From contig NZ_WUAG01000001.1 of NCBI RefSeq assembly GCF_009828855.1, positions 434,001 through 498,000 on the forward strand: a stretch of 64,000 bases of DNA, given 5' to 3'. Position 1 is the first letter of the stretch. The number at the start of each line of letters is the position of its first letter. The translations under genes and the position numbers were made by a program. The notes beneath the pieces were generated by a model. The model was not told the origin of the DNA. It saw only the letters and a list, made by a program, of their open reading frames with translations, and did no database searches. Source of the DNA: Psychromonas sp. L1A2 (GTDB lineage: Bacteria > Pseudomonadota > Gammaproteobacteria > Enterobacterales > Psychromonadaceae). Below, piece by piece: positions 45,680 through 57,893 of this stretch.

Positions 45680-46411
45680 ATGGCAACAGTATCAATGCGC
45701 GATATGCTACAAGCAGGCGTTCACTTCGGTCACCAAACTCGTTACTGGAACCCAAAAATGAAACCATTCATTTTTGGTGCTCGTAATAAAGTTCATATCA
45801 TCAACCTTGAAAAAACAGTTCCTATGTTTAACCAAGCGCTTAACTTCCTAGAAGCTAAAGCATCTAAAAAAGGTAAAATCCTTTTTGTTGGTACTAAACG
45901 CGCAGCTTCAGAAGCTGTTAAAGAAGCTGCAATCGCATGTGACCAATTCTACGTTGATCACCGCTGGTTAGGTGGTATGTTGACTAACTGGAAAACAGTT
46001 CGTCAATCAATCAAGCGTTTGAAAGATCTTGAAGTTCAAAGCCAAGACGGTACTTTTGACAAGTTAACTAAGAAAGAAGCGCTTATGCGTACTCGTGAAT
46101 TAGAGAAACTTGAAAAAACACTTGGTGGTATCAAAAACATGGGCGGTATCCCAGATGTAATCTTCGTAATCGATGCTGATCACGAGCACATTGCAATTAA
46201 AGAAGCGAATAACCTAGGAATTCCTGTTATCGCTGTTGTAGATACTAACTCTTGTCCTGATAACATCGATTACATCGTACCTGGTAATGATGATGCTATC
46301 CGTGCAGTTAAGCTTTACTTAAATGCAGCTGCTGAAGCTGTTAAAGAAGGCCGTACTGTAGAAGTAGTAGTAGCTGAAGGCTTCGTTGAAGAAGAAACAG
46401 CTGAAAAATAA
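45680..46411 (+). CDS. rpsB: 30S ribosomal protein S2
   Basis: 243 residues. Signatures: [40 protein letters not shown], and [21 protein letters not shown]2 joins late to the 30S head and is needed for S1 binding. It starts the conserved rpsB-tsf-pyrH-frr series. Confidence 0.98.
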   Translation: MATVSMRDMLQAGVHFGHQTRYWNPKMKPFIFGARNKVHIINLEKTVPMFNQALNFLEAKASKKGKILFVGTKRAASEAVKEAAIACDQFYVDHRWLGGMLTNWKTVRQSIKRLKDLEVQSQDGTFDKLTKKEALMRTRELEKLEKTLGGIKNMGGIPDVIFVIDADHEHIAIKEANNLGIPVIAVVDTNSCPDNIDYIVPGNDDAIRAVKLYLNAAAEAVKEGRTVEVVVAEGFVEEETAEK

Positions 46412-46460
46412 GTCCTTCTAATAATAGAAGCTCTTATTAACCAATCATTGGTTGGTTATC

Positions 46461-46485
46461 AGGGGTCTATATGACCCCTTTTTTA
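46461..46485 (+). terminator. rpsB-tsf intergenic attenuator
   Basis: AGGGGTC (46461-46467) pairs with 46473-46479 around a five-base loop, then TTTTTT. It probably lets only part of the transcripts continue into tsf. Confidence 0.85.
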
Positions 46486-46510
46486 TAGAATTAAAATAGG
46501 AAATCAAACA

Positions 46511-47380
46511 ATGGCTATTACAGCTCAGCAAGTTAAAGAACTTCGTGACCGCACAGCTGCGGGTATGATGGATTGTAAAAAAGCATTAGTTGAAGCAGAT
46601 GGCGACATCGAGCTTGCAATTGAAAACATGCGTAAATCAGGTGCAATCAAAGCAGCTAAAAAAGCAGGCCGTATTGCTGCTGAAGGTGCTATTTTTGCAA
46701 AAACAAATGGCTCTACTGCGCTAATCATCGAAGTTAACTGTGAAACAGACTTCGTTGCTATGGATAAAAGCTTCTTAGCATTTGCTGAAAAAGTAGCTGA
46801 TATCGCACTTGCAAACAAAATTGATACTGTTGAAGCTCTTAGCTCACAAGCGTTCGATGACACTACTGTTGAAGAAGCGCGTGAACTTTTAGTTGCTAAA
46901 ATTGGTGAAAACATTTCTGTACGTCGTTTACAAATCGTTGAAGGTGAAAACCTTGGCGCTTACGTACATGGCCGTAAAATCGGTGTTGTTTCTGTGCTAA
47001 CTGGCGGCGACGCTGATCTAGCTAAAGATATCGCAATGCACGTTGCTGCTGCATCTCCTCAGTTTGTTAAACCTGAAGATGTACCTGCAGACGTAGTTGC
47101 TAAAGAAAAAGAAATTCAATTACAAATTGCAATCGAAAGCGGTAAACCTGCTGAGATCGCAGAGAAGATGGTTAATGGTCGTATGGCTAAATTTACTGGT
47201 GAAGTAAGTTTAACTGGTCAATCTTTCATTAAAGACCCATCAATTTCTGTTGCTAAACTTCTTAAAGGTGCGAGTGCAGACGTTGTCTCTTTCATCCGTT
47301 TAGAAGTTGGTGAAGGTATTGAAAAGAAAACTGAAGATTTTGCTGCTGAAGTTGCTGCAACAATGGCTGCTGCTAAGTAA
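46511..47380 (+). CDS. tsf: Elongation factor Ts
   Basis: 289 residues. Starts [20 protein letters not shown] with the family's [16 protein letters not shown] signature, then [20 protein letters not shown] and a dimerisation region ([20 protein letters not shown]). It exchanges GDP for GTP on EF-Tu. Standard neighbour of rpsB. Confidence 0.98.
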   Translation: MAITAQQVKELRDRTAAGMMDCKKALVEADGDIELAIENMRKSGAIKAAKKAGRIAAEGAIFAKTNGSTALIIEVNCETDFVAMDKSFLAFAEKVADIALANKIDTVEALSSQAFDDTTVEEARELLVAKIGENISVRRLQIVEGENLGAYVHGRKIGVVSVLTGGDADLAKDIAMHVAAASPQFVKPEDVPADVVAKEKEIQLQIAIESGKPAEIAEKMVNGRMAKFTGEVSLTGQSFIKDPSISVAKLLKGASADVVSFIRLEVGEGIEKKTEDFAAEVAATMAAAK

Positions 47381-47428
47381 TTTTATTCAGGCGCAATAGG
47401 TGATGTTTTTAGCATTGATCCATTGTAA

Positions 47429-47459
47429 AAAGAACCGCGGCTTAGCTGCGGTTCTTTTA
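47429..47459 (+). terminator. tsf terminator
   Basis: AGAACCGC (47431-47438) pairs with 47448-47455, extended by flanking A and T, followed by TTTT. Confidence 0.88.
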
Positions 47460-47575
47460 TATTAAAAAGTAAGATAATTTGCCTGTTAAATGGCCAATTT
47501 AAGACCTATTTTTTAAATTTATTTTTATAATTTTTTTAAAAAAATCGGTATTATTTCAACTTAAGGAATGAAATT

Positions 47576-48316
47576 ATGAGCACTAACCCTAAATCTGCTT
47601 ATCGTCGTATTTTATTAAAATTGAGTGGCGAAGCACTCGTTGGTGAAGAGGGGTTCGGTATTGATCCTAAAGTATTGGATCGTATGGCATTAGAGATTAA
47701 ATCTCTGATCGAATCTGGTGTACAAGTTGGTTTAGTAATTGGTGGTGGTAATATCTTCCGTGGTGCAGGGCTAGCACAAGCTGGTATGAACCGTGTTGTT
47801 GGCGACCATATGGGAATGCTAGCAACCGTAATGAATGGGTTAGCAATGCGTGATGCATTACACCGTTCACATGTGAATTCTCGTTTAATGTCTGCAATAC
47901 CATTAAATGGTGTGTGTGATGATTACAACTGGGCTGAAGCGATTAAGTATTTGAAGTTAGGTACAGTAGTTATTTTTGCTGCAGGTACAGGTAACCCATT
48001 TTTTACTACTGACTCAGCAGCTTGTTTACGTGGTATTGAGATAGAGGCTGATGCAGTATTGAAAGGCACAAAAGTAGATGGTGTTTATGACGCAGATCCA
48101 GTTAAAAATCCAGATGCTAAATTATACAGTGTTTTAGATTACCAAACCGTTTTAGAAAAAGAATTACAAGTAATGGATTTAGCTGCCTTTACATTAGCAA
48201 GAGACCATAGTTTACCGATTCGTGTATTTAACATGAATAAACCGGGTGCATTAAGTCGTGTGGTATTGGGTGGTGATGAAGGTACAACTATCACTCATGC
48301 TGAAGAAAATATTTAA
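47576..48316 (+). CDS. pyrH: UMP kinase
   Basis: 246 residues of the amino-acid-kinase fold. [20 protein letters not shown] is the N-terminal phosphate-binding motif, [16 protein letters not shown] the second glycine loop, [20 protein letters not shown] the catalytic region, and [16 protein letters not shown] the end. It phosphorylates UMP to UDP as a hexamer. It complements pyrF at the left of the window. Ribosome-binding site AAGGAATGAA. Confidence 0.97.
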   Translation: MSTNPKSAYRRILLKLSGEALVGEEGFGIDPKVLDRMALEIKSLIESGVQVGLVIGGGNIFRGAGLAQAGMNRVVGDHMGMLATVMNGLAMRDALHRSHVNSRLMSAIPLNGVCDDYNWAEAIKYLKLGTVVIFAAGTGNPFFTTDSAACLRGIEIEADAVLKGTKVDGVYDADPVKNPDAKLYSVLDYQTVLEKELQVMDLAAFTLARDHSLPIRVFNMNKPGALSRVVLGGDEGTTITHAEENI

Positions 48317-48431
48317 TTAAATATATTCTTATTCGAGTAACTAATAATTAAGATATGTAACTATTAATAATTCTTGTTGCCATATTGAGTAACAAAGTTT
48401 GATAATGAACCAATAAGTTAGGAAAGTAGAT

Positions 48432-48989
48432 ATGATTAACGAAATCAAAGATGATGCACAAACGCGAATGAATAAAAGCATCGAGTCATTTAAAAGCCAA
48501 TTAGCGAAAGTACGTACTGGCCGAGCTCACCCGAGTTTACTTGATGGTATTATGGTGCCATATTACGGTTCAAATACACCATTACGTCAAGTGGGTAATG
48601 TATCTACTGAAGATGCACGTACATTAACAATTACAGTATTTGATGCGACATTAATCGCAGCTGTTGAAAAAGCGATCATGGGATCTAACTTAGGTTTGAA
48701 CCCGATGTCTGCTGGTACCGTTATTCGTATTCCTTTACCACCGTTAACTGAAGAACGTCGTAAAGACCTTATTAAAGTTGTTCGTGGTGAAGCAGAAAGT
48801 ACTCGTGTTGCGATTCGTAATATTCGTCGTGATGCAAATGGCGATTTTAAAGACCTAGAAAAAGAAAAAGAAATCAGTGAAGATCAGCAGCGTCAAGGTG
48901 AAGAGTTAGTACAAAAAGTCACTAATGAAAGCATCAAGAAAGTAGATGAAGTATTAGCGGTTAAAGAAGCTGAATTGTTAGAAGTTTAA
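48432..48989 (+). CDS. frr: Ribosome recycling factor
   Basis: 185 residues, the exact family length. Starts [20 protein letters not shown], followed by [20 protein letters not shown] and the hinge region [20 protein letters not shown]. The C-terminal helix follows. With EF-G it splits the post-termination ribosome. Confidence 0.97.
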   Translation: MINEIKDDAQTRMNKSIESFKSQLAKVRTGRAHPSLLDGIMVPYYGSNTPLRQVGNVSTEDARTLTITVFDATLIAAVEKAIMGSNLGLNPMSAGTVIRIPLPPLTEERRKDLIKVVRGEAESTRVAIRNIRRDANGDFKDLEKEKEISEDQQRQGEELVQKVTNESIKKVDEVLAVKEAELLEV

Positions 48990-49008
48990 TTTTAACTCAT
49001 ATTCAATT

Positions 49009-49048
49009 AATGCACCTCCTACTAAGTATTTGGTGCATTTTATTTTTT
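49009..49048 (+). terminator. frr-uppS hairpin
   Basis: AATGCACC (49009-49016) pairs with 49032-49039, followed by a T-rich tract (TTATTTTTTG). The loop is 15 nt, so termination may be partial. Confidence 0.6.
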
Positions 49049-49061
49049 GTAAAGGATTACT

Positions 49062-49790
49062 GTGACGTTTGAAAATAATTTCCCTAAGCATGTTGCGATC
49101 ATTATGGATGGCAATGGCCGTTGGTCTGAAAGACAAGGAAAACACCGTATTTTTGGTCACAAACACGGTGTAAAAGCGCTGCGTAAAACAATTACTTTCG
49201 CAAGAGATAATAAACTTGAAGCATTGACTATTTTTGCTTTTAGTAGTGAAAATTGGAAACGTCCTGAACAAGAAGTCAGTATGTTAATGGAGTTGTTTTT
49301 TATTGTGCTAGGGCGCGAAATAAAAAAACTGCATAAAAGTAATATCAAGCTAAACATTATTGGTGATATATCTGGTTTTAGTGACCGATTACAAAAAAAA
49401 GTACATGAAGGACAAGAGTTAACAAAAAATAATACTGGTTTAGCACTCAATGTTGCTGCGAATTACGGTGGACGTTGGGATATGACTAATGCGACTAGAA
49501 AAATTGCTGCTCAGGTTCAAAGTGGCGAATTAAATATTGATGATATCGATGAAGAGTTAGTCGGTCAGACATTAACATTAGGTGACTTACCCGATGTTGA
49601 TTTAATGATTCGTACTGGCGGCGATTATCGTATTAGTAATTTTTTATTGTGGCAACTTGCTTATGCTGAAATGTATTTTACTGACGTATTATGGCCAGAT
49701 TTTGATGGTGAAGCCTTCCAATTAGCATTAGATGTATTTTCAGGTAAAGAGCGACGTTTTGGACAAACTAGCGCGCAAGTAAACTGCTAA
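49062..49790 (+). CDS. uppS: Undecaprenyl diphosphate synthase (cis-prenyltransferase)
   Basis: 242 residues. HVAIIMDGNGRWSERQGKHR has the catalytic Asp16, followed by the pyrophosphate-binding region GHKHGVKALRKTI; later FAFSSENWKRP and the end motif VDLMIRTGGDYRISNFLLWQ and AEMYFTDVLWPDF. It makes the C55 lipid carrier used for peptidoglycan and O-antigen. GTG start with AAAGGA upstream. Confidence 0.97.
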   Translation: MTFENNFPKHVAIIMDGNGRWSERQGKHRIFGHKHGVKALRKTITFARDNKLEALTIFAFSSENWKRPEQEVSMLMELFFIVLGREIKKLHKSNIKLNIIGDISGFSDRLQKKVHEGQELTKNNTGLALNVAANYGGRWDMTNATRKIAAQVQSGELNIDDIDEELVGQTLTLGDLPDVDLMIRTGGDYRISNFLLWQLAYAEMYFTDVLWPDFDGEAFQLALDVFSGKERRFGQTSAQVNC

Positions 49791-49840
49791 TTTTACCGGA
49801 AGACAACTTTTAGCCTACAGATAAAAAACGGGAATTTTCT

Positions 49841-50692
49841 GTGAAGCAACGAATTATAACTGCGCTTGTATTAGCGCCATTAGCCATTGCGGCTATTTTC
49901 TTTTTACCACTTAAATTCTTTATGTTATTTGCTGCAGGTGTGTTTTTACTAGCAAGTAAAGAATGGGCTGGCTTTGTTAGTAAAGAACCTTCTTCAGCGA
50001 CTCTCTATATTTTTGGTTTAATCCTAGGTATTACACTAATGCTAATGCCTGCCGGTGCTATTTGGGTGTCTGAATTACCTAATCAATACATTATTTCGGG
50101 CCTCTCGGTTGCTGCCGTCTGGTGGTGTATTGCTTTAGTGATGGTAGTTCGTTATCCAACTTCTGCCACGCTTTGGCGATCAAATAAAGTGCTCAAAAGT
50201 ATTTTTGGTTTATTAACGTTAATTCCATTTTTTTGGGGGCTGGTTGTATTACGTTCAATGAATATGCACCATGACTTTTACTTTGGAGCACAGTTGGTGA
50301 TGTATGTTTGTTTATTGGTGTGGGCTGCTGATTCTGGCGCTTACTTTGCTGGTAAACAGTTTGGTAAACATAAATTAGCCCCTAACGTAAGCCCAGGTAA
50401 GACTATTGAAGGACTTGTTGGTGGTTTATTAAGTGCAATGATTGTTGCTTACTTTGCCAGTTCTTTCTTTGCTATATCGGCTGACAAAATGACCTTGTTT
50501 TTTGCTGCTTCACTAATAACGACTTTAGTCTCGGCTTTAGGTGATTTAACTGAAAGTGTGTTTAAGCGTGAAGCTGGCTTAAAAGACAGTAGTAACTTAT
50601 TACCGGGACATGGTGGGATATTAGACCGTATTGATAGTTTAACCGCCGCTGTTCCCGTATTTGCCTTTATATATATCTATTGGTTAATTTAA
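49841..50692 (+). CDS. cdsA: Phosphatidate cytidylyltransferase (CDP-diglyceride synthase)
   Basis: 283 residues with about eight membrane helices. The C-terminal signature is [20 protein letters not shown] with the family's S-x(2)-KR-x(4)-KDxxxxxPGHGGxxDR form ([14 protein letters not shown]). Starts at GTG ([18 protein letters not shown]). It makes CDP-diacylglycerol in the inner membrane. Two bases separate its stop from dxr. Confidence 0.95.
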   Translation: MKQRIITALVLAPLAIAAIFFLPLKFFMLFAAGVFLLASKEWAGFVSKEPSSATLYIFGLILGITLMLMPAGAIWVSELPNQYIISGLSVAAVWWCIALVMVVRYPTSATLWRSNKVLKSIFGLLTLIPFFWGLVVLRSMNMHHDFYFGAQLVMYVCLLVWAADSGAYFAGKQFGKHKLAPNVSPGKTIEGLVGGLLSAMIVAYFASSFFAISADKMTLFFAASLITTLVSALGDLTESVFKREAGLKDSSNLLPGHGGILDRIDSLTAAVPVFAFIYIYWLI

Positions 50693-50694
50693 CC

Positions 50695-51891
50695 ATGAAG
50701 AATTTAGCGGTATTAGGTGCGACAGGGTCTATTGGAGATAGTACGTTAAGTGTATGTCGTCATAACCCTGGCTTATACAATGTTGAATTTTTATATGCAG
50801 CAACTAATGTCGATAAGATGTTAGCGCTGTGTATTGAATTTGAACCAGCTTATGTTGCCTTATCTAATGATCTAGCTTCTTTGCAGTTAAAACAACAATT
50901 GCAAGATCGCAAACTCAATTGCCAAGTGTTACCTGAAACTGAAGTACTGTCTTTGTTGGGAAGTCCTGAAATAGATTCTGTGATGGCTGCGATAGTCGGT
51001 GCTGCTGGTTTAAAAACGACACTTGCAGCGGTTTATGCAGGAAAAGAAATTTTCTTAGCAAATAAAGAGTCATTAGTGATGTCTGGTGCATTATTCATTG
51101 ATGCCGTTAAGCAATCTGGAGCAAAATTGTGGCCAGTAGATAGCGAGCACAATGCCATATATCAATCAATGTCGCCAATGTTGCAAGAAAATATCGGACA
51201 TTGTGATTTAAACGCTGGTGGCGTATCAAAAATCTTACTAACCGGATCTGGCGGGCCTTTCTTAAATAAAGCATTAAATGAATTTACTAGTATTACCCCC
51301 GATGCTGCCATTAAACATCCTAACTGGTCGATGGGACCTAAGATCTCAATTGACTCGGCTACCATGATGAATAAAGGCCTTGAGTACATTGAAGCAAGAT
51401 GGTTATTTAACACCAATAAAGAACAGCTCAAAGTTATCATACACCCTCAATCAGTTATCCATTCAATGGTTCAATACAAAGACGGTAGTGTTATTTCTCA
51501 AATGGGTAATGCTGATATGCGTATTCCTATTGCGCATGTGATGGGGGGCGAAAAGCGAATTATAAGTGGTGCAGAAGGCTTTGATTTCTTCAACAGTGCA
51601 AACTTTACTTTTGTGGAGCCAGATTATAATCGCTATCCTTGTTTAAAGTTAGCAATACAAGCTTGTTATGAAGGTCAACATGCAACAACCACACTTAATG
51701 CTGCTAATGAGATTGCAGTACAAGCTTTCTTAGATGAACGTATTAAATTTACTAATATATCTACGATTGTTGAACATGTGTTGAATCAATTAACGCATCA
51801 AGCCGTATCGTCGATTGACGAGTTATTAGTTATAGATAAAATGGCAAGAGACTCAGCGGTTGAATTGATTAATAGAGGTATCGTTTGTTAG
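50695..51891 (+). CDS. dxr: 1-deoxy-D-xylulose 5-phosphate reductoisomerase
   Basis: 398 residues from the ATG at 50695 ([20 protein letters not shown]), chosen because the frame to TTG at 50680 would overlap cdsA. The NADPH loop is [10 protein letters not shown], and the catalytic metal site is [12 protein letters not shown] with Asp and Glu, then [20 protein letters not shown]. It is the committed step of the MEP isoprenoid path that feeds UppS. The end overlaps rseP by 7 bp. Confidence 0.96.
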   Translation: MKNLAVLGATGSIGDSTLSVCRHNPGLYNVEFLYAATNVDKMLALCIEFEPAYVALSNDLASLQLKQQLQDRKLNCQVLPETEVLSLLGSPEIDSVMAAIVGAAGLKTTLAAVYAGKEIFLANKESLVMSGALFIDAVKQSGAKLWPVDSEHNAIYQSMSPMLQENIGHCDLNAGGVSKILLTGSGGPFLNKALNEFTSITPDAAIKHPNWSMGPKISIDSATMMNKGLEYIEARWLFNTNKEQLKVIIHPQSVIHSMVQYKDGSVISQMGNADMRIPIAHVMGGEKRIISGAEGFDFFNSANFTFVEPDYNRYPCLKLAIQACYEGQHATTTLNAANEIAVQAFLDERIKFTNISTIVEHVLNQLTHQAVSSIDELLVIDKMARDSAVELINRGIVC

Positions 51892-53261
51892 ATTTTATTT
51901 GGAATACTGCTTCATTTATTATTGCCTTAAGTATTTTAGTTGCCATTCATGAATATGGTCATTTCTGGGTAGCCCGTCGTTGTAACGTTAAAGTACATCG
52001 TTTTTCCATTGGTTTCGGCAAAGTACTTTTTAAAAAGTTAGATAAACAGGGGACTGAGTTTGTTATTGCTGCTATTCCGTTAGGCGGTTACGTTAAAATG
52101 CTTGATGGTCGTGTTGAAGAAGTACCTGAAGAATTATCTGAATTTGCCTTTGATAAAAAAACAGTGTGGCAACGTATTGCTATTGTTGCTGCAGGACCGA
52201 TTGCAAACTTCTTATTGGCGATTGTTGCATTCTTCTTGATGTATACGATAGGTGTAAACAGTGCTAAACCAATTATCAGTGATGTCGCTGAAAACTCTCC
52301 TGCAAGTGTTATCTCAGAACAAAAGAAATTCCAAATTACAGCTGTAAATGGTCAAGACGTTAACGACTGGGAAGCTTTAAATCTAATGCTTGTGGCTCAA
52401 ATAGGTGAGTCTAATTTTGATTTAAGTATTACACCATTTATGAGTACAAACTCACAAATAGTTAATGAACCAAGCCAAACTTATACAGTCTCATTAGACA
52501 ATTGGAAGTTTGATCCTAAAAAAGAATCGGTTATTAGGAGCTTAGGTTTTGTACCTTATTCTCCTAAAGTGTATCTAGTCGCTGATTCTGTTGCTGATGA
52601 TAGTGCATCACAACGTAGTGGTTTAACGGTCGGTGATAAACTTATTTCAATTGACGGTATTAAACTAAATGACTGGCAACAATTTGTTAAAATCATTCAG
52701 AAAAATGCAAACAATCCACTGCAACTGACGATTGAAAGAAATAGTAGTCATAAAGTATTAACGCTCGTACCAGACTCTCGTGAAGTATCTGATGGTCAAA
52801 TTCAAGGTTATATTGGTCTTGCTCCTAAGGTCGACGTATATCCTGATGAGTTTAGAGTAAGCTTAAAATACGGTTTAGTAGAAGCGTTTACTAAAGGCCT
52901 CGATAAAACATGGCAGTTAACGGAACTAACTTTTTCTACCCTCGTTAAGTTGGTAACAGGTGATTTGTCTGTTAAAAATTTAAGTGGTCCGGTTGGTATT
53001 GCAAAAGGTGCTGGAATGAGTGCTGATTATGGGGTAGCTTACTTCCTTGGGTTTATTGCCCTAATCAGCGTTAATTTAGGCATAATGAATTTGATTCCAT
53101 TACCCGTGTTAGATGGTGGACATTTAATGTACTACTTTATCGAAGCGATAACGGGTAAACCTGTGTCTGAAAAAATACAAGAAGTTGGTTTTAAAATAGG
53201 TGCCGCTGTATTAATGACATTTATGTCAATCGCGATATTGAACGACTTTAATTTATTATAA
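51885..53261 (+). CDS. rseP: Site-2 metalloprotease RseP
   Basis: 458 residues. The zinc site HEYGH is in the first helix at residues 22-26 and the second ligand motif LPVLDGGHL is near 410. Two periplasmic PDZ domains are between (about 115-200 and 215-300, e.g. [20 protein letters not shown]). It cuts the anti-sigma factor RseA in the envelope stress response. TTG start, with AGAGG at 51874-51878 nine bases upstream. Confidence 0.95.
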   Translation: MLDFIWNTASFIIALSILVAIHEYGHFWVARRCNVKVHRFSIGFGKVLFKKLDKQGTEFVIAAIPLGGYVKMLDGRVEEVPEELSEFAFDKKTVWQRIAIVAAGPIANFLLAIVAFFLMYTIGVNSAKPIISDVAENSPASVISEQKKFQITAVNGQDVNDWEALNLMLVAQIGESNFDLSITPFMSTNSQIVNEPSQTYTVSLDNWKFDPKKESVIRSLGFVPYSPKVYLVADSVADDSASQRSGLTVGDKLISIDGIKLNDWQQFVKIIQKNANNPLQLTIERNSSHKVLTLVPDSREVSDGQIQGYIGLAPKVDVYPDEFRVSLKYGLVEAFTKGLDKTWQLTELTFSTLVKLVTGDLSVKNLSGPVGIAKGAGMSADYGVAYFLGFIALISVNLGIMNLIPLPVLDGGHLMYYFIEAITGKPVSEKIQEVGFKIGAAVLMTFMSIAILNDFNLL

Positions 53262-53376
53262 AATACGAATAGAATTTTAATGATAGCTGTTATCATTTAA
53301 TTGTGTTGTTATTAGCTCGATTACGAGTGCATTTAAACTATTTTTGCACGAAGTGCACTAAAGGATTTTGTAGATA

Positions 53377-55794
53377 ATGTTTAAGAAATATTTATTGGCT
53401 ATAACGCTAACTGTTACAGGGTGCTTTACGGGTCTTGCTTCGGCGGAAGAATTTACTGTCTCTGATTTACAATTCAAAGGACTTCAACGTGTGACGATTG
53501 GTGCTGCATTATTAAGCTTACCAATACGTGAAGGTGATGTAGTTGATGACTATGATTTGTCACAAGCCATTAAAAAGTTATATAGCACTAGTTACTTTGA
53601 ATCTATTCAATTATTTAGAGATGATTCTGTTCTTATTTTTAAAGTAAAAGAACGTCCAACGATCAGCGCAATAGAATTAACAGGTAATAATAAATTATCT
53701 GAAGAACAAATATTAGATTCACTTAAGTCTTCTTCTATTAAGGTGGGTGACACGCTCGATAGAACAACATTAACCAGTATTGAAAAAAGCTTAGAAGATT
53801 TCTACCACAGTGTTGGTAAATACAGTGCACAGGTTGAAACAATTATTACCTCTTTACCAAGAAACCGTGTTTCAGTGCAATTTGTATTTCGTGAAGGTTT
53901 AACAGCAAAAATAGAACAAATTAATATTGTTGGTAATAACGTTTATTCAGATACTCAGTTATTAAAACGATTAACTTTAAGTGATTCTGGAGGCTGGTGG
54001 GATCTATTTGCAGATGATAATTACCAAAAGCAAAAGTTAGCTGGTGATTTAGAAGTCATTAATAGTTATTACTTAGATCGCGGTTATATTCGCTTTAAAA
54101 TTGATGAAACACAAGTGTCCTTAAGACCAAATAAAAAAGGTGTTTATGTAACAGTAAACGTTAACGAAGGTGATATTTATAAAGTTAACGATGTTACTTT
54201 TATTGGTGATCTACTTGGTCATGATGAAGATATTAAGAGTTTGGTTGCATTCTCAAAAGGAGATATTTATGCAGCATCAGATGTGTCTGCTTCAGAGCAA
54301 AGTATTCGTAAATATTTTGGCCGTTTAGGCTACGCCTTCCCAGAAATTAATGCTTATCCTGAGATTGATGATGAAACTAATACGGTAGTGGTTAACTTTT
54401 CTGTTGACCCAGGTCAAAGAGGTTACGTGCGTTATATTAATATTTCCGGTAATACAACGACAAAAGATGTTGTTTTACGCCGTGAAATGCGTCAAATGGA
54501 AGGAGGATGGTTATCTAGCGAAGCACTTGAGACATCTCGTGCACGTTTAAATCGTTTAGGTTTCTTTTCAACTGTAGATATCAAAACTGATCGTGTTAGT
54601 GATGATCTTGTGGATGTTAATGTAAATGTTGAAGAACAATCTTCTGGTAGTTTTAATGCTGGTGTTGGTTTTGGTACTGATTCTGGCATTAGTTTAAGTG
54701 GTGGAATTCAACAAAGTAACTTTTTAGGTAGTGGTGATAAGGTTTCATTACAAACTAAACTTAATGACTTTAGTGTCAGTACCGATCTTAGTTATGATAC
54801 ACCTTACTTAACTAAAGATGGTGTAAGTGGTGGTATTCGTCTTTATTACGATAAGTTTGAAGCTGCCGACGCTAATATCGTAGACTTTACTAATACAACT
54901 TATGGCCTGCGTCTCAGCTCTGGCTTTCCTATCAATGAAATTAATCGCTTGGGTCTTAGTGTCGGGTGGGAAAATAACGGGATTTCACGAGTAAATGGCT
55001 TTGCACAATTAGATAAATTTTGGGAAATCTATGGTTCATTACAAGACTCTGACGGCAGTGCAAACTTTAAAAACTTTGATTTAACCGGAACTTGGTCCCG
55101 TAATAATCTCGATAGAGGTCAGCTTGCTACGCAAGGTATGTCTCATACATTACGCGCTAAAGTAACTGTACCTGGTTCTGATCTTCAATACTTTAAACTT
55201 AATTTCGATATTCGTAATTACCAACGTTTAAGTGATGATGGTGATTGGACAACCCTATTAAGAGGTAGTTTAGGCTACGGGAATGGTTATGGTAAATTTG
55301 AAGGTAGTGACCAAATTTTACCCTTTTTTGAAAACTATTATGTCGGTGGTTATCGAACAGTACGTGGTTTCGCAAGCAATAGTATTGGACCTCGTGCGAT
55401 TAATACTGGCAGAGATAGTGGTATTGCTACTGCAAGTTATAGCGATAGCTCGATAGGCGGAAATGCAAAATATACATTAAGTGCGGAACTTATCTTCCCA
55501 GTGCCGTTCTTAGATGAAGCTTATTCCCGCCAAGTGAGAAGTAGTTTGTTTGTTGATGCTGGTGAAGTATGGGATACAGAGTTTGATTATGATGCTTTTA
55601 AAGACATTTGTTCATTCAATTGTGATTTTGCAGGTGATTTTTCTAAGCCTGGGCGTATTCGAGCATCATTGGGTACCCAGTTAACTTGGGTTTCTCCTCT
55701 AGGGCCGCTTGTATTTACTTTAGCGGTTCCATTAAAAGACTATGCAGGTGATACAACTGAAATATTCTCATTCAATATCGGTGATACGTTCTAG
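53377..55794 (+). CDS. bamA: Outer membrane protein assembly factor BamA
   Basis: 805 residues. The signal peptide ([23 protein letters not shown]) is followed by [20 protein letters not shown], the first POTRA domain. Five POTRA repeats run to about 420, then the 16-strand beta-barrel. The VRGF lock motif is seen in [16 protein letters not shown], and the C-terminal Phe in FSFNIGDTF is the outer-membrane sorting signal. It inserts beta-barrel proteins. It sits 115 bp after rseP. Confidence 0.97.
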   Translation: MFKKYLLAITLTVTGCFTGLASAEEFTVSDLQFKGLQRVTIGAALLSLPIREGDVVDDYDLSQAIKKLYSTSYFESIQLFRDDSVLIFKVKERPTISAIELTGNNKLSEEQILDSLKSSSIKVGDTLDRTTLTSIEKSLEDFYHSVGKYSAQVETIITSLPRNRVSVQFVFREGLTAKIEQINIVGNNVYSDTQLLKRLTLSDSGGWWDLFADDNYQKQKLAGDLEVINSYYLDRGYIRFKIDETQVSLRPNKKGVYVTVNVNEGDIYKVNDVTFIGDLLGHDEDIKSLVAFSKGDIYAASDVSASEQSIRKYFGRLGYAFPEINAYPEIDDETNTVVVNFSVDPGQRGYVRYINISGNTTTKDVVLRREMRQMEGGWLSSEALETSRARLNRLGFFSTVDIKTDRVSDDLVDVNVNVEEQSSGSFNAGVGFGTDSGISLSGGIQQSNFLGSGDKVSLQTKLNDFSVSTDLSYDTPYLTKDGVSGGIRLYYDKFEAADANIVDFTNTTYGLRLSSGFPINEINRLGLSVGWENNGISRVNGFAQLDKFWEIYGSLQDSDGSANFKNFDLTGTWSRNNLDRGQLATQGMSHTLRAKVTVPGSDLQYFKLNFDIRNYQRLSDDGDWTTLLRGSLGYGNGYGKFEGSDQILPFFENYYVGGYRTVRGFASNSIGPRAINTGRDSGIATASYSDSSIGGNAKYTLSAELIFPVPFLDEAYSRQVRSSLFVDAGEVWDTEFDYDAFKDICSFNCDFAGDFSKPGRIRASLGTQLTWVSPLGPLVFTLAVPLKDYAGDTTEIFSFNIGDTF

Positions 55795-55888
55795 TTAAAT
55801 TATAGGCTAGCTTTAAGCTCAAATAGTGTGCTTTATTTCACACTTCTTTTTTATTTAAATAACAATTTTATTAATACGGAGTTACAAC

Positions 55889-56398
55889 ATGAAGACCTTT
55901 TTTAAAGTTATTACATTAGCAACTGCAATGGGTACAATGTCTGCGGCTAATGCTGCTGATGTACAAAAAATTGGTGTGGTATTTCCATCAAAAGTGATGC
56001 AAGAGTCTCCACAACGTGAACGTATCATTAAAAAATTAGAGTCTGAATTTAAAGGTCGTTATGAAAAACTTCAGTCTTTAGAAAAAGAAATAAAAAATCT
56101 GCAAACTAAAATCAAAAAAGATGGTGAGTTATTAGGTAAGAATGAAGTCACTGGGTTACAACGCCAAATTGAAGTTAAAGTATCTGAATACAAATTAAGC
56201 CGTAAAGCATTTGAAGAAGACCAGCGTCGTCGTCAAAGTGAAGAGCAGCAAAAATCATTAGCAGTCGTTCGTGATGTTATCAACACTATTGCTAAAGAAG
56301 GTCAATATGATCTTATTTTAAATGGTGAGCAAATTGTATTTTCAAAACCAGGTTTAGATATTTCAGACAAAGTTATTCAAGAAATCAGTACTAAATAG
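55889..56398 (+). CDS. skp: Periplasmic chaperone Skp/OmpH
   Basis: 169 residues. The signal peptide ends at SAANA before ADVQKIGVVFPSKVM. A long coiled-coil arm follows (roughly residues 45-120, LESEFKGRYEKLQSLEKEIK), with the short beta-body at the end. It is a trimeric chaperone that hands outer-membrane proteins to BamA. It is followed at 8 bp by lpxD, the standard order. Confidence 0.95.
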   Translation: MKTFFKVITLATAMGTMSAANAADVQKIGVVFPSKVMQESPQRERIIKKLESEFKGRYEKLQSLEKEIKNLQTKIKKDGELLGKNEVTGLQRQIEVKVSEYKLSRKAFEEDQRRRQSEEQQKSLAVVRDVINTIAKEGQYDLILNGEQIVFSKPGLDISDKVIQEISTK

Positions 56399-56406
56399 GT
56401 TTAATT

Positions 56407-57429
56407 ATGGCTTATTCATTAGCAAGTTTAGCAACTCAGTTATCTGCTCAATTGGGTGGTGACGGAGAATTAGAAATACTGCGTTTAGCTACCTTTGATG
56501 GTGCTAAGCAAGGAGACATTACTTTTGTCTCGGATAAAAAACTACTGACGCGCCTAAGTGAGTGTCAAGCAAGCGCAATTGTATTACCTACTGCATTAAA
56601 AGAGACGTATCAAGGTAATGCTTTATTCATGGATAACCCTTATGTTGGGTATGCGTTATTAGCTCGTTTATTTGATACCACGCCAAACCTTTCGGTTATG
56701 ATTGCAGATTCAGCTCAAATACATGAATCAGCTATTATCGGTGAAAATGTCGCGATTGCCGAAAATGTAGTGATTGGAGAGAATGTTAAAGTTGGTGATA
56801 ACAGCCAAATCTTTGCTAATACTGTGATTGCACAAGGGACTGAGTTAGGTAAAGCTTGTAAAATTTATCCTAATGTTTCTATTTATCATAATAGTCAAAT
56901 TGGCAACGATGTTATTATCCATGCGAATACGGTAATTGGTTCTGATGGTTTCGGTAATGCACCGTATCAAGGAACTTGGGTTAAAATTCCACAAATTGGT
57001 AAAGTGATTATCGGTGATGATGTTGAGATTGGTTCATGTACCTCCATTGATAGAGGTGCATTATCAGATACAATCATTGGTAGTGGTGTGAGAATTGATA
57101 ATCAATGTCAAATTGCACATAACGTACAAATTGGCGAACATACAGCTATTGCTGGCGGCAGTAATATCGCAGGTAGTACTACTATTGGTAAACATTGTAT
57201 TATTGGTGGCAGTGTGGCAATGAATGGTCATATCTCCATTGTTGATAATGTTATCATTACTGGTGACAGTATGGTTATGCGTAGTATTAAGAAAGCAGGG
57301 ATTTACTCTTCAGGTATTCCTACTCAAGAAAATAAAGCGTGGCGTAAAACGGCGGCTTATACATTAAAAATCGAAGAGTTATTCAAACGAGTTAAATCGC
57401 TTGAGAAACAAATTGAAGATAAAAACTAA
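56407..57429 (+). CDS. lpxD: UDP-3-O-(3-hydroxyacyl)glucosamine N-acyltransferase
   Basis: 340 residues. An N-terminal uridine-binding domain (about 1-100) precedes a left-handed beta-helix of hexapeptide repeats (about 100-300). The catalytic His is in [20 protein letters not shown], and [20 protein letters not shown] is the family's pantetheine region. Third step of lipid A synthesis, using 3-hydroxyacyl-ACP. Confidence 0.96.
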   Translation: MAYSLASLATQLSAQLGGDGELEILRLATFDGAKQGDITFVSDKKLLTRLSECQASAIVLPTALKETYQGNALFMDNPYVGYALLARLFDTTPNLSVMIADSAQIHESAIIGENVAIAENVVIGENVKVGDNSQIFANTVIAQGTELGKACKIYPNVSIYHNSQIGNDVIIHANTVIGSDGFGNAPYQGTWVKIPQIGKVIIGDDVEIGSCTSIDRGALSDTIIGSGVRIDNQCQIAHNVQIGEHTAIAGGSNIAGSTTIGKHCIIGGSVAMNGHISIVDNVIITGDSMVMRSIKKAGIYSSGIPTQENKAWRKTAAYTLKIEELFKRVKSLEKQIEDKN

Positions 57430-57440
57430 GGAAATCAATC

Positions 57441-57893
57441 GTGTCTAACGAATTAAATAGTCTTGATATTAAGGAGATCATGGATCTTCTACCGCATCGT
57501 TACCCATTTTTATTAATCGATCGTGTAGTTGATTATGTACCTGGTGAAACATTATCTGGTTACAAAAATGTCTCTTTTAATGAACCTCAGTTCACAGGAC
57601 ATTTTCCAGGCACGCCAGTTTTTCCTGGTGTCATGATCTTAGAAGCTTTAGCACAAGCAACAGGGGTTTTAGCTTTTGCTACATATGGAAAACCTGCTGA
57701 AAATGAACTATATTTTTTAGCCTCTATTGATAAAGTACGCTTTAGAAAACCAGTTGTACCTGGTGATAGACTTGACTTAGAAGTTATTTACCTTAAAGAA
57801 CGACGTGGAATGGGTAAATTTGAATGTGTTGCAAAAGTTGACGGTGACATAGTCTGCCAAGCAATGATTATGTGCGCAAGAAGAGAGATTTAA
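57441..57893 (+). CDS. fabZ: 3-hydroxyacyl-ACP dehydratase FabZ
   Basis: 150 residues, hot-dog fold. [20 protein letters not shown] gives the start of the domain. The catalytic His54 and Glu68 are in [20 protein letters not shown]. It removes water from 3-hydroxyacyl-ACP and so competes with LpxA and LpxD for the same substrate; it sits between those genes. GTG start. The stop overlaps the lpxA start by one base. Confidence 0.96.
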   Translation: MSNELNSLDIKEIMDLLPHRYPFLLIDRVVDYVPGETLSGYKNVSFNEPQFTGHFPGTPVFPGVMILEALAQATGVLAFATYGKPAENELYFLASIDKVRFRKPVVPGDRLDLEVIYLKERRGMGKFECVAKVDGDIVCQAMIMCARREI